64,000 nucleotides of DNA from Methylobacterium platani (GTDB taxonomy: Bacteria; Pseudomonadota; Alphaproteobacteria; Rhizobiales; Beijerinckiaceae), in NCBI RefSeq assembly GCF_001653715.1, contig NZ_LWHQ01000022.1:120751-184750 (forward strand). Reading direction: 5' to 3'. Shown here in pieces: positions 33,910-42,407 of the stretch (positions are counted from its first letter, which is position 1; each line of letters begins with the position of its first letter). The notes beneath the pieces are model-generated. The model was given only the letters and a program-made list of their open reading frames with translations. It did no database searches and was not told where the DNA came from. The position numbers and the translations under genes are program-made.

Positions 33910-34152
33910 ATGCGTCCTGCCATCTTCGATCCGTTCGGCGAACGCCTCGACCTGCGGTCCGGGCAGGAAGCCGCCTGCACCTCGCGTCGTCGTCCGGTCC
34001 GCACGCGCCGGATCGTCGCCGCCGCGCTGTTCTGGGCCGTGGCGGCCGGCCTGATCACGGCCCGCGGCGCGTTCTTCGATCCCAGCACCGCCTTCGGGCC
34101 CGACGCCCCGGCCCGCGTCGCCGCGACGGCGGACGTGCCGGTCCTGCGCTGA
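33910..34152 (+). CDS. Small single-helix membrane protein, hypothetical
   Basis: A frame of 80 codons from ATG 33910 (85 from ATG 33895). It has a polar N-terminus, a basic patch (RRRPVRTRR), one hydrophobic helix ([20 protein letters not shown]) and a short outside tail. The positive-inside arrangement suggests a membrane-anchored peptide with the N-terminus in the cytoplasm. I do not recognise the family. Composition matches neighbouring genes, which supports coding, but it could be spurious. Confidence 0.45.
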   Translation: MRPAIFDPFGERLDLRSGQEAACTSRRRPVRTRRIVAAALFWAVAAGLITARGAFFDPSTAFGPDAPARVAATADVPVLR

Positions 34153-34288
34153 GCCGGCGCACGGCCGACCTCGTCTCCAACATCCTCCCTCCCCTTCAGG
34201 AACTGCGTCCGGCACCCCACATCAGGTTGCGACAGAGGCCTCTCGCCTCCGGAGCCGCGAGGCTCCGTTCCGATACCGGAGCGACCCG

Positions 34289-34951
34289 ATGCTGTTCTTC
34301 CGCAAGCGCGCCGAGATGCCCGCCCCCGCCCAGATCCTGCCGGGACGGCCGACCCCCCTGCCGACGGCGGAGCGGCATTTTATCAACGGCCGCCCGCTCA
34401 AGGGCTCCTATCCCGAGGGTGTCGAGACGGTCGTGCTCGGCCTCGGCTGCTTCTGGGGCGCCGAGCGCAAGTTCTGGCAGCTCGGCGACGGCATCCACGT
34501 CACGGCGGTCGGCTACGCCGCCGGCACCACGCCGAACCCGACCTACGAGGAGGTCTGTTCCGGGATGACCGGGCACAACGAGGTGGTGCTCGTCGCCTAC
34601 GATCCGGCGGTGCTCCCGTTCGAGACGGTGCTCAAGACCTTCTGGGAGAGCCACGACCCGACCCAGGGCATGCGCCAGGGCAACGATGTCGGCACCCAGT
34701 ACCGCTCCGGCCTCTACCTGCCCGACGGCGATCCCCGCCGCGCCCAGGCCGAAGCCTCCCGCGACGCCTATGCCGGCGCCCTGAAGGCGCAGGGCTACGG
34801 CCCGATCACGACCGAGATCCGCGACGCCGGCCCGTTCTACTTCGCCGAGGAGTACCACCAGCAGTACCTGGCGAAGAACCCCGGCGGCTATTGCGGCCTG
34901 GGCGGCACCGGCGTGTCCTGCCCGGTCGGACTCGGCGTCGCGGCCGAGTAG
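34289..34951 (+). CDS. msrA: Peptide methionine sulfoxide reductase A
   Basis: A 220-residue MsrA, which reduces methionine-S-sulfoxide in oxidised proteins. The catalytic [11 protein letters not shown] motif begins near residue 53, the conserved [18 protein letters not shown] and [12 protein letters not shown] blocks follow, and the C-terminal [13 protein letters not shown] supplies resolving cysteines. No signal peptide is seen, so it is cytoplasmic. A CCGGAG ribosome-binding site lies upstream of the ATG. It is a single gene, convergent with mepA. Confidence 0.95.
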   Translation: MLFFRKRAEMPAPAQILPGRPTPLPTAERHFINGRPLKGSYPEGVETVVLGLGCFWGAERKFWQLGDGIHVTAVGYAAGTTPNPTYEEVCSGMTGHNEVVLVAYDPAVLPFETVLKTFWESHDPTQGMRQGNDVGTQYRSGLYLPDGDPRRAQAEASRDAYAGALKAQGYGPITTEIRDAGPFYFAEEYHQQYLAKNPGGYCGLGGTGVSCPVGLGVAAE

Positions 34952-34992
34952 ACCGGGCATCCGGGACCGGCGCGGCCGGTCCCGGATCGCGC

Positions 34993-35928
34993 TCAGCGCG
35001 CCTTCAGCACCGTGCGGCAGGCATCCGGCAGTCCGGCCAGGGTCATCGGCGGGCGCGGCTTGCCGGGCGGCCGGGGCTTGGGGTTCAGCACCGCGTCGGT
35101 GAACCAGTAGTCGAGTTCGGCGCCGCAGCCGTCGCCGGCCGGGGGCGGATCCTGGTCGTGGCAGGCCGCCTCGCCCGCCGGGCAGTCGAGCCGGATGTGG
35201 AAGTGGTAGTTGTGGCCGTAGATCGGCCGCACCTTGGTCAGCCAGCCCCGGTCCGATCCGGCCTCGCGGCACAACGCCCGCTTGATCGCCGGATTGACGA
35301 AGATCCGCGCCACCTCGGGCTCGCGCGACACCATCCGGATCAGCCGCAGGTGCTCCGGCCGCCAGACCTCCGGGTCGATGTCGCGCCGGTCCGGCCGCAC
35401 CACGTTGGTGGCCGACATCTCCTCGCGCTCGGCCCGGGTCAGGCGCCGGTCCGGCATCGGGGTCAGCCAGATGTCGGCGTCGAGGCCGAGCTGGTGCGAG
35501 GCGTGGCCGGTCAGCATCGGCCCGCCGCGGGGCTGGGACATGTCGCCGACGAGCAGCCCCGGCCAGCCGGCCTTGCGCGGCGCCTCCGCGGCGAGCTTCT
35601 CCACGAAGGCGACGAGGCGCGGGTGCCCCCAGTTCCGGTTGCGCGACAGGCGCATCACCTGCCAGGTGTCGCCGTCGATCGGCAGGGCCTCGGCGCCGGC
35701 CACGCAGCCCCGGGCGTAGCCGCCGATCGATTGCGGCGGCAGCGCCGCGGGCGTCGTGGCGCGGCCGAACAGCGCCTTGGCCGGCGTCGACGGATCGTCC
35801 GGGTTGGCGAGCGGCGGCAGCGGCTTCGGGTGGAGGGTGCCGCGGTCCTGCGCGAGGGCGGGAGCGGCGAGCGCGAGGAGGACCGTCAGGACGGCGGCAG
35901 GGCGAATCGGCGAGGGACGCACGGGCAT
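34993..35928 (-). CDS. mepA: Penicillin-insensitive murein endopeptidase
   Basis: A 311-residue MepA (peptidase M74), a zinc endopeptidase that cuts the D-Ala-mDAP cross-links of peptidoglycan in the periplasm. The start at 35928 gives a good signal peptide (IRPAAVLTVLLALAAPALAQ). Metal-binding motifs are present: GHASHQLGLDADIW and YGHNYHFHIRLDC with its HxH. Six or more cysteines fit the disulphide-stabilised fold. An upstream in-frame extension to 36081 has no signal peptide and is rejected. Confidence 0.93.
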   Translation of the reverse strand: MPVRPSPIRPAAVLTVLLALAAPALAQDRGTLHPKPLPPLANPDDPSTPAKALFGRATTPAALPPQSIGGYARGCVAGAEALPIDGDTWQVMRLSRNRNWGHPRLVAFVEKLAAEAPRKAGWPGLLVGDMSQPRGGPMLTGHASHQLGLDADIWLTPMPDRRLTRAEREEMSATNVVRPDRRDIDPEVWRPEHLRLIRMVSREPEVARIFVNPAIKRALCREAGSDRGWLTKVRPIYGHNYHFHIRLDCPAGEAACHDQDPPPAGDGCGAELDYWFTDAVLNPKPRPPGKPRPPMTLAGLPDACRTVLKAR

Positions 35929-36065
35929 GGGACGCAGGCTAGCGCCCTGCGCGCTCCGGGGGAACTGCCCCGCTGCCTCCGCCATTCGCCGCAGTGCGGC
36001 CGACCGGAACGGCTCCGCTACGGCAGCGTTTTCCCCAGGACGACAAACCACCCGGAGGACATCCG

Positions 36066-36479
36066 ATGACCACCGTCGCACCGACCATCGGCGACCGTTC
36101 CGACATGGGCAGCACCACCACCAACGAGACCGGCAAGCTCATCGCCAGCGACCGCGTCGAGGGCACCGCCGTGCGGCGCCCGAACGGCGACGGGATCGGC
36201 CGCATCGAGCGCCTGATGATCGAGAAGGCCACCGGCCAGGTCGTCTACGCCGTGATGAGCTTCGGCGGCTTCCTGGGCATCGGCGAGGGCTACTACACCA
36301 TCCCGTGGTCGACCCTGCGCTTCGCCCCGGAGCTCGACGCCTACGTCCTCGACGTCTCGGACGAGCAGCTGCGCTCGGCCCCGCCGACCTCGGCGGAGGG
36401 CAACGACCCCTCCTACGACCGGCAGTGGGAGGAGCACGTCCACCGCTACTTCAACGCGACGCCGTACTGGAGCGTCTGA
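36066..36479 (+). CDS. PRC-barrel domain protein
   Basis: A 137-residue cytoplasmic protein with one PRC-barrel domain at ~25-100 (KLIASDRVEGTAVRRPNGDGIGRIERLMI, then VVYAVMSFGGFLGIGEGYYTIPW). Such stand-alone proteins are common in Hyphomicrobiales and often stress-induced; the molecular role is unclear. It begins 137 bases from the divergent mepA start. A short C-terminal Tyr/Trp-containing tail follows the barrel. An AGGACA sequence lies just upstream of the start. Confidence 0.85.
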   Translation: MTTVAPTIGDRSDMGSTTTNETGKLIASDRVEGTAVRRPNGDGIGRIERLMIEKATGQVVYAVMSFGGFLGIGEGYYTIPWSTLRFAPELDAYVLDVSDEQLRSAPPTSAEGNDPSYDRQWEEHVHRYFNATPYWSV

Positions 36480-36498
36480 CCCCGCCCGGCGGGGCGCC

Positions 36499-36879
36499 TC
36501 ACGGCGCCTCCGCCGGCACGCCCGACAGGGTCCAGCGGCACAGGCTCGATTCCTTCACCTTCAGGCAATCGTAGGCGGTGCCGCCGATCACGACCCGCTC
36601 GGCATTGCCCTCGACCCGGTCGCGCCCGATGCGGGTGCAGCCGAGCTGGTCGGCCTTCGGATCGGCCAGGCGCGCCTTGATCGCCGCCGGATCGCCGCCG
36701 GTCTCGGCCATCAGGATGCGCAGGTTCGACAGCGCCCCGCAGGTCACGAGCTTCTCGGGAAGCGGCTTGGCCGCAGCCGGGGGCTTGGGCCGTTGCGCCT
36801 GCGCCGGCCCGGCGCCGAGCCCGAGCCCGAGCCCGGTGCCGCCGAGGGCGAGCAGGGTCGCGCCGAGGAGGCGCCTCAC
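36499..36879 (-). CDS. Small secreted protein, hypothetical
   Basis: A 126-residue protein with a signal peptide (LLGATLLALGGTGLGLGLGAGPAQAQ) followed by a Pro/Lys-rich linker and a ~75-residue domain with four cysteines (in VTCGAL, LGCTRI, YDCLKV and SLCRWT), which could form two disulphides in the periplasm. I do not recognise the family. It begins 22 bases downstream of the stop of the EVE-domain gene on the same strand, so co-transcription is likely. Confidence 0.7.
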   Translation of the reverse strand: MRRLLGATLLALGGTGLGLGLGAGPAQAQRPKPPAAAKPLPEKLVTCGALSNLRILMAETGGDPAAIKARLADPKADQLGCTRIGRDRVEGNAERVVIGGTAYDCLKVKESSLCRWTLSGVPAEAP

Positions 36880-36901
36880 GCGCCGGCCCCCGCCCGCCCC
36901 C

Positions 36902-37315
36902 TCACAGGCCCCCCATGCGGCGCACCAGCGCCCATTCGTGCTCGGTCACCGGCTGCACCGACAGGCGCGAATTGTTGACGAGCACCATCTCGCGCAGCGC
37001 CGTCTCGGCCTTGATCGCCTCCAGGGTCACGGGCCGGGGCAGGGCCGCGACCGCCTTGAGGTCGACCATGCCGAAGCGGCCGCTCTCGTCGGTGTGGTCG
37101 GGATAGTAGGTGCGGATCACCTCGACGATGCCGACCACCGCCTTGCCCTCGTTCGAATGGTAGAAGAAGCCCTGCTCGCCGAGCCGCATCGCCTCGAGGT
37201 TCTTGCGGGCGACGTGGTTGCGCACCCCGTTCCAGTGGGTCCCCGCCTCGCCGGCGGCGACCTGGGCGTCCCACGACCACACCGAGGGCTCGGACTTGTA
37301 GAGCCAGTACGCCAT
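36902..37315 (-). CDS. EVE domain-containing protein
   Basis: A 137-residue EVE (PUA-like) protein. The family signature is complete: YWLYKSEPSVWSWD at the N-terminus, GVRNHVARKNL, and FYHSNEGKAVVGIVEV. EVE domains resemble YTH domains and are thought to recognise modified bases in DNA or RNA. The start at 37315 (MAYWLYK) matches family members; the 15-codon upstream extension does not. It is upstream of a small secreted protein gene. No restriction or methyltransferase gene lies nearby, so a housekeeping nucleic-acid role is more likely than defence. Confidence 0.92.
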   Translation of the reverse strand: MAYWLYKSEPSVWSWDAQVAAGEAGTHWNGVRNHVARKNLEAMRLGEQGFFYHSNEGKAVVGIVEVIRTYYPDHTDESGRFGMVDLKAVAALPRPVTLEAIKAETALREMVLVNNSRLSVQPVTEHEWALVRRMGGL

Positions 37316-37575
37316 CCCGTCGTCTTCCCACTCGTCGCTCGTCTCGGGAGAGGTCCCCATCGCCCGATCCGGGGTCGGGAGTCCAGGGGGCGGCCGCCCG
37401 ACGCTCCTGCGGTCGCCTGCCCCAGGGTTCGGAACCGTCGCCCGATCGCGGGTGCGATCAGCCCGGCCGCCCGGCAGCAGAGTGCGGGATGGTCGCCCTG
37501 CGCCCGCTTTCCCGGCATGACGGGCGCGCGGGCGTGTATCGTCGCGACGGCGATTCGAGGGCGCGACCGGGAGGG

Positions 37576-38196
37576 ATGATCGTGGACTGGACCTGGCTTC
37601 TCTCGGCGAGCGCTTTCGCGGTCGCGATGTCGGCGACGCCCGGCCCCAACAACACCATGGTGGTGGCCTCCGGCGCCACCTACGGTTTCGCCCGGACCGT
37701 GCCGCACATGCTCGGCATCGCGGTGGGTTTCCCGGCGATGCTGGTCGTGCTGGGCACCGCCGGCCTGCCGCTCCTGACCGATCCGCGGGTGCATGCCGTG
37801 CTGAAATGGGTCGGGGCGGCCTACCTGCTCCGGCTCGCCTGGGCGATCGCGCGCGCCGATCCGGATCCGGCCGAGCCGGGCGCGAAGGCCGGTGCGTCCG
37901 GGCGGCCCCTCGGCTTCGTGCGGGCGGCCCTGTTCCAGTGGGTGAACCCGAAGGCCTGGATCATCGCCGCGGGCGCGCTCGCCACCTACACGGGCGGCGC
38001 GGAGGGCGCGTCCCTCGCCGCGACGCTGGGGCTCGCCGCCCTGTTCGGGATCGTCGCCCTGCCCTGCATCGCGCTCTGGACCCTGATCGGCGTCGGTACC
38101 GCCCGGGTGCTGCGCACGCGGCAGGCCGTGCGGCTGTTCAACCTCGCGATGGCCGGGCTGCTGGTGGGGTCGCTGGTGCCGGTCCTCGGCGAGTGA
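37576..38196 (+). CDS. LysE-family amino acid exporter
   Basis: A 206-residue membrane protein with about six hydrophobic segments, typical LysE/RhtB exporter size. The family motif SATPGPNNTMVVASGATYGF is at ~22-41 and FQWVNPKAWIIAAGAL at ~122-137. Exporters of this type expel amino acids such as homoserine, threonine or arginine. The ATG at 37576 follows a GGGAGGG ribosome-binding site. Convergent with secB. Confidence 0.9.
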   Translation: MIVDWTWLLSASAFAVAMSATPGPNNTMVVASGATYGFARTVPHMLGIAVGFPAMLVVLGTAGLPLLTDPRVHAVLKWVGAAYLLRLAWAIARADPDPAEPGAKAGASGRPLGFVRAALFQWVNPKAWIIAAGALATYTGGAEGASLAATLGLAALFGIVALPCIALWTLIGVGTARVLRTRQAVRLFNLAMAGLLVGSLVPVLGE

Positions 38197-38222
38197 CGTC
38201 GCGCGGGGTCGGGAAACGGCCG

Positions 38223-38238
38223 CGTTTCCCGTGAAACA
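38223..38238. promoter_or_regulatory. Putative parS site 1
   Basis: CGTTTCCCGTGAAACA matches the bacterial parS consensus (TGTTTCACGTGAAACA) at 14 of 16 positions. It lies between the convergent lysE and secB genes, about 9.8 kb from parA. The central CACGTG is changed to CCCGTG, so affinity may be lower than the other sites. Confidence 0.6.
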
Positions 38239-38244
38239 GTCCCG

Positions 38245-38282
38245 TCGGCGACGCGGGCCGGGCGGCCGGCCCGCGTCGCCGG
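38245..38282. terminator. Bidirectional terminator-like hairpin between lysE and secB
   Basis: CGGCGACGCGGGCCG (38246-38260) pairs exactly with 38267-38281, with one more G-C pair at the loop side. It lies between converging stops and is very stable, but has no T-run on either side. Confidence 0.6.
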
Positions 38283-38286
38283 CAGC

Positions 38287-38784
38287 TTACGCCATGCCGC
38301 CCTGGGCCTGGGCCTCGGCGGCCTTCTGGCGGTAGAGGCCGACGAAGTCGATCGGGTCGATGTAGAGCGGCGGGAAGCCGCCGTTGCGCACCGCGTCGGC
38401 GATGATCTGGCGGGCGAACGGGAACAGCAGCCGCGGGCACTCGATCATCACCGCCGGGTGCATCTGGTCCTGCGGGATGTTGCGCAGGCGGAAGATGCCC
38501 GAATAGGTCAGCTCGAACGCGAACAGCACCTCGGCGCCGATCTTGGCGTCGCCCTCGAGGCGCAGGTCGACCTCGAAGTCCTCCTCCGCGAGCTGCTTGG
38601 CGTTGACGTTGACCTGGATGTTGATCTGCGGGCCCTGCTCCTGCGGCTGCAGGGAGCGCGGCGCGTTGGGGTTCTCGAAGGAGAGATCCTTGGCGTACTG
38701 GGCCAGCGCGTTCAGGGTCGGCGTGAAATCGTCGGGCTGCGCCGCGGCGCCACCGTTGCCGTTCGGAACCGGGGAGTCGGCCAT
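38287..38784 (-). CDS. secB: Protein-export chaperone SecB
   Basis: A 165-residue SecB, the tetrameric cytoplasmic chaperone that keeps preproteins unfolded and hands them to SecA. The alphaproteobacterial SecB pattern is clear: [16 protein letters not shown], an acidic-basic central strand ([28 protein letters not shown]) and the C-terminal [15 protein letters not shown] and [10 protein letters not shown]. It faces away from timA, an arrangement conserved in this class. Confidence 0.97.
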   Translation of the reverse strand: MADSPVPNGNGGAAAQPDDFTPTLNALAQYAKDLSFENPNAPRSLQPQEQGPQINIQVNVNAKQLAEEDFEVDLRLEGDAKIGAEVLFAFELTYSGIFRLRNIPQDQMHPAVMIECPRLLFPFARQIIADAVRNGGFPPLYIDPIDFVGLYRQKAAEAQAQGGMA

Positions 38785-39226
38785 GGCGGAGTTTCCTTCG
38801 AGGACTGGACGTGACGACGGACCGCCGCAACGCTGGCGCGAAAATCGGCGCGCGCGACGGCGGCGTTGCCGCTATCATGCCCTTCACCCGCGAACAAGCA
38901 GAGCTGCCGATCATCCCTCCCGCCTCCCTGACCCTGCGGCAAGCCGGTCCCGGCCGGGGCGATGCGGCCGGCGCCGACGGGCATCGGCCCCGCGGATCGG
39001 CGCGTCGGCGTGCGCCGGTGCCCGGATCGCAAGTGCCTGGCTCGGGTGCCTGGATACGGCGGGGCCCCGGCCCCATATCGTGGGGGAGGCCCGCGGCGCG
39101 GCGCCGGCCGGGCGCTTGCCACGCTTCCGTCCCGGTGCCACAGCCGCCACGGCCCCGGAGACGTCGCACGCTGTGCCGGCGCGGTCAGGGATGCTCCGCG
39201 TAGAAGCCGCCACGATCGGATCGATG
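38785..39226. other. Divergent intergenic region secB / timA
   Basis: About 440 bases with no supported gene; open frames here have poor starts and no recognisable motif. It should contain both promoters. A loose direct repeat, GTGCCYGG spaced about 16-17 bases, is visible at roughly 39015-39055. In relatives an fxsA gene can sit here; I see no trace of one. Confidence 0.55.
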
Positions 39227-39949
39227 ATGCAGGATTCCCTCGACCTTACGACCCTCATCTTCCTCGGGCTTGCGGTCTTCGTGATCTGGAAGCTGCGCTC
39301 CGTCCTCGGTCAGAAGACCGGGAGCGAGCGGCCGCCGTTCAACCCGCTCGCCCGCCGCGAGGAGCCGCCGGCCGCCCCGCGCGACGGCGACAACGTGGTG
39401 CGGCTGCCGGGCGCCGGTCCCGATCGCGCCGCCGCGGCCGCGCCGGTCGCCACCGCGGTGCCGCGCAACTGGAAGGGCGTGGTCGAGCCGAACTCGCCCG
39501 CCGCCCGCGGCCTCGACCAGATCCTGCAGCAGGAGCCGAACTTCGACCCCCGCGCCTTCGCCGACGGCGCCAAGGTCGCCTACGAGACCATCGTCACGGC
39601 CTTCGCCAAGGGCGACCGCAAGACGCTCAAGACCCTGCTCTCGCGCGAGGTCGCGGACGGGTTCGAGCGGGCGATCCAGGGCCGCGAGCGTGCCGGCCAG
39701 ACCGTCGAGACCACCTTCGTGTCGATCGACCGGGCCGAGATCGTCGGTGTCGACGTGCGCAACCGCGTCGCCCAGGTCACCGTGCGCTACCTCTCGAAGC
39801 TCATCACCGCCACCCGCGGCCCGCAGGGGCAGGTGGTCGACGGCAGCCCCGAGAAGGTCGTCGACGTGACCGACGTCTGGACCTTCGCCCGCACGCTCGG
39901 CAGCCGCGATCCGAACTGGCAGCTCGTCGCCACCGAGGCCGGTCACTGA
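39227..39949 (+). CDS. timA: Tim44/TimA family membrane-associated protein
   Basis: A 240-residue alphaproteobacterial Tim44-like protein. It has one N-terminal membrane helix (LTTLIFLGLAVFVIWKLRSVL, ~6-26), the family hallmark LGQKTGSERPPFNP, a disordered Pro/Ala linker, and the Tim44 domain at ~95-235 (ending DVWTFARTLGSRDPNWQLVAT). Two Met codons lie together (39224 and 39227); family members start MQDS, so 39227 is used. The mitochondrial relative tethers Hsp70 to the import channel; the bacterial role is at the inner membrane and less clear. Followed by mltA. Confidence 0.93.
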   Translation: MQDSLDLTTLIFLGLAVFVIWKLRSVLGQKTGSERPPFNPLARREEPPAAPRDGDNVVRLPGAGPDRAAAAAPVATAVPRNWKGVVEPNSPAARGLDQILQQEPNFDPRAFADGAKVAYETIVTAFAKGDRKTLKTLLSREVADGFERAIQGRERAGQTVETTFVSIDRAEIVGVDVRNRVAQVTVRYLSKLITATRGPQGQVVDGSPEKVVDVTDVWTFARTLGSRDPNWQLVATEAGH

Positions 39950-40063
39950 TCCGGCCCGCGCCGGCGGCTTGATCGGCCACCGGCCATCGACGACAATGGG
40001 GCGCCGCCGCAAGGCGCCCCTCGCCGAACACCGACTTATCCGGGGCCGGAGCCCATCAAGCCC

Positions 40064-41287
40064 ATGCCGCCGGCCCTCGGCCAAACTCGCCTCGCTCGCC
40101 CCTCTGCCGCCCTTCTGGCCGCCCTTCTCCTCGCTGGCGCCGCCGGTCCCGCCGGTGCCGCGCCCCTGAGGATCGGCGAGGCCGTGCTCGAGCCCGTTCC
40201 CTTCTCCGCCCTGCCGGGCTTCGCCGAGGACGACCTCGCCGCGGCGCTGGCGACCTTCCGGGCGACCTGCGCGGCGCCCACCGGCCCGGTCCTCGCCGAG
40301 GCGGCGGCGGGCGCGCCGAGCCAGGACCTCGCCGGCGCCTGCGCCGCCGCCGGCGGCGTGGCGCCGGAGGAGGCCCACGCCTTCTTCGAGCGGACTTTCG
40401 CCGCCTACCGCGTCCTGCGGCCGGAGCGCGACGCGGCGGCCGAGCGCACGACCGGGTTCCTCACCGGCTATTTCGAGCCCGAACTCGTCGGATCGGCGGT
40501 GCCGAGCGCCGACTTCACCGTGCCGGTCCTCGCCCGCCCCGACGACCTCGTCTCGCTCGATCCCGGCGAGACCCGGCCCGGCCTCGATCCGGCCTTGCGC
40601 GCCGCGCGCCGCGACGGCGACGCCTTCCGGCCCTATCCGGACCGGGCGGCGATCGAGGACGGGGCGCTCGGCGCCCGCGCCCGGCCGCTCCTCTGGCTGC
40701 GCGACGCGGTCGACCTCCTGGTGCTGCAGGTCCAGGGCTCGGGGCGGGTGCGCCTCACCGACGGCCGCTCCCTGCGCCTCGCCTATGACGGCCGCAACGG
40801 CCGGCCCTACACCTCGGTCGCCCGCCTGATCGTCACCGGCGGCCACCTGCCGCTCGAAGGGCTGACGCTGGCCCGCTGGACCGGCTGGCTGCGGGCGAAT
40901 CCGGAGATCGCCCGCGACCTCATCCGCCGCAACGCCTCCTACATCTTCTTCCGGATCGACGACGGCGTCCCGGAGGGGCAGGGTCCGCGCGGCGCCGCCG
41001 GCGCCCCGCTCACCGCAGGGCGCAGCCTCGCGGTCGACGCCACCCTGTGGCGCTACGGGCTGCCGTTCTGGCTCGACGGTGCGCTACCGGACCCCGACGG
41101 CGGCAGCACGACGCTGCGCCGCCTCGTGGTGGCGCAGGATACCGGCTCGGCGATCCTCGGGCCCGCCCGCGGCGATCTCTATCTCGGCACCGGCGCCCGG
41201 GCCGGCGCCACGGCGGGCCTGCTGCGGGATCCGGCCCGCTTCGTCGTGCTGCTGCCGAGGCCGGCGGCCGCAGGAGCCGCCCGGTGA
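40064..41287 (+). CDS. mltA: Membrane-bound lytic murein transglycosylase A
   Basis: A 407-residue MltA, which cleaves the glycan strands of peptidoglycan. A signal peptide (SAALLAALLLAGAAGPAGA) has no lipobox cysteine, so this form is periplasmic rather than lipid-anchored. The MltA domain (~85-260) shows GYFEPEL and VDLLVLQVQGSGRV; the C-terminal 3D domain contains the catalytic Asp in VVAQDTGSAI. It is 114 bases after timA and overlaps smr by 4 bases, matching the conserved order. Confidence 0.95.
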   Translation: MPPALGQTRLARPSAALLAALLLAGAAGPAGAAPLRIGEAVLEPVPFSALPGFAEDDLAAALATFRATCAAPTGPVLAEAAAGAPSQDLAGACAAAGGVAPEEAHAFFERTFAAYRVLRPERDAAAERTTGFLTGYFEPELVGSAVPSADFTVPVLARPDDLVSLDPGETRPGLDPALRAARRDGDAFRPYPDRAAIEDGALGARARPLLWLRDAVDLLVLQVQGSGRVRLTDGRSLRLAYDGRNGRPYTSVARLIVTGGHLPLEGLTLARWTGWLRANPEIARDLIRRNASYIFFRIDDGVPEGQGPRGAAGAPLTAGRSLAVDATLWRYGLPFWLDGALPDPDGGSTTLRRLVVAQDTGSAILGPARGDLYLGTGARAGATAGLLRDPARFVVLLPRPAAAGAAR

Positions 41288-41886
41288 CCGAACCGCGTCG
41301 CCCCCGGCGGATGCGCCGGCTCTCCGCCGAGGAGAGCCGGCTCTGGGCCGAGATCGCCCGCCTGATCACCCCCCTGCGCGGGCGGGCGCCCGCGCCCGTC
41401 GCGCCCGCGCCCTCCCCTCCCCCGCCGCAGGAGCCCGCCCCCGCGCCGCCGCCGGCTTCCGCGAAGGCCCGGCCCGTCCGTCCGGCCCCGCGCAAGGCGC
41501 CGCAGAAGGCTCCCCCGAGCCCGGCGCCGGCGCCGCCCCTGCTGCCGCTCGCGCCCCTCGAGCGCCGGGTGCGCACGAGCCTGCGCCGCGGCTCGCGCAG
41601 CGTCGATGCGTCGATCGACCTGCACGGCCTGCGCCAGGCCGAGGCCCATGCCGCCCTGATCGGCTTCCTGCACCGCTCCCGGGCGTCCGGCCACGCGGTG
41701 GTGCTGGTCGTCACCGGCAAGGGCGCCGGTGGCGACGACCCCTATGCCGAGCGCGGCGTGCTGCGCCGCAGCGTTCCGCACTGGTTGCGCCTGCCGGAAT
41801 TGCGCCCGCTGGTCCTCGGTTTCGAGGAGGCCGCTCACCATCACGGCGGAGGCGGGGCCCTCTACATCCGCCTGCGGCGGCGCTAG
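41284..41886 (+). CDS. Smr-domain protein
   Basis: A 200-residue protein with a Pro/Ala-rich disordered N-terminal half (~40-95) and a C-terminal Smr domain (~110-200) containing SIDLHGLRQAEA, VLVVTGKG and the closing ALYIRLRR. Smr domains are nucleases; stand-alone bacterial forms have recently been linked to mRNA cleavage at collided ribosomes. The GTG start overlaps the mltA stop (GTGA). Confidence 0.92.
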   Translation: MTEPRRPRRMRRLSAEESRLWAEIARLITPLRGRAPAPVAPAPSPPPPQEPAPAPPPASAKARPVRPAPRKAPQKAPPSPAPAPPLLPLAPLERRVRTSLRRGSRSVDASIDLHGLRQAEAHAALIGFLHRSRASGHAVVLVVTGKGAGGDDPYAERGVLRRSVPHWLRLPELRPLVLGFEEAAHHHGGGGALYIRLRRR

Positions 41887-42407
41887 ATCGCCGACCGGCA
41901 CCGACGAGGGCTCACGTCTCCCCGCCGCCAAGACTGCACCTTACTGTTACGGAAGCTCGCGGCTCGCCGCTGGATTGCCCATGAGCGACGCGAACGATGA
42001 CGATCGTCAGTCCTGTGTTCGCAACCGGACTTTCCAAATGTTAATGCACGCAGGAGATGAACGACCCGATAGTTCGACCGTGCTTTGGGCGCGGCCAGGG
42101 CATCCGTGCCGGGTCCCGCCGTCTGCTTCGCTGCCGCCGCACCGCGTGCCCCTCACTTTTCCCCGCCGGGGACTTGAGTCGAAGCCGAGGACCCGTTACA
42201 TAAAGTCGTTCCCTCCTCCATCGTCACGTCACGTCGCATACGGGCCGACAGGCTCCCCCTCGCGACCTCCGGGACAATCAGGCGACGACTTCGCGACCGG
42301 TGCACGCCTCGGCCACCCCGTTGCTTTCCGCTCAACGCCGCGTCCTGCGGCGGCCGGATCCGCCCGGACATGACGCTCCCCGCTTCGCCCCCGCACCCCG
42401 ATATCCC
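41887..42407. other. Long upstream region of rho
   Basis: About 520 bases without a supported gene. It contains a 12-base palindrome TGACGATCGTCA (41998-42009) and modestly AT-rich stretches near 42030-42055 and 42195-42205. Rho is autoregulated through a long leader in other bacteria, so part of this may be the rho 5' UTR. Genes such as hemE or hemJ, which often precede rho in this class, are absent. I searched by eye for DnaA boxes and found no cluster. Confidence 0.55.

Noticed and set aside
38811..39203. An open frame in the secB-timA gap as a gene or relic of fxsA
   Set aside because: It lacks membrane helices expected for FxsA and reads as random Arg/Pro/Gly-rich sequence.
41887..42407. 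Replication origin oriC in the rho leader
   Set aside because: No cluster of DnaA boxes and no strong AT-rich unwinding region were seen; parS sites alone do not locate oriC.
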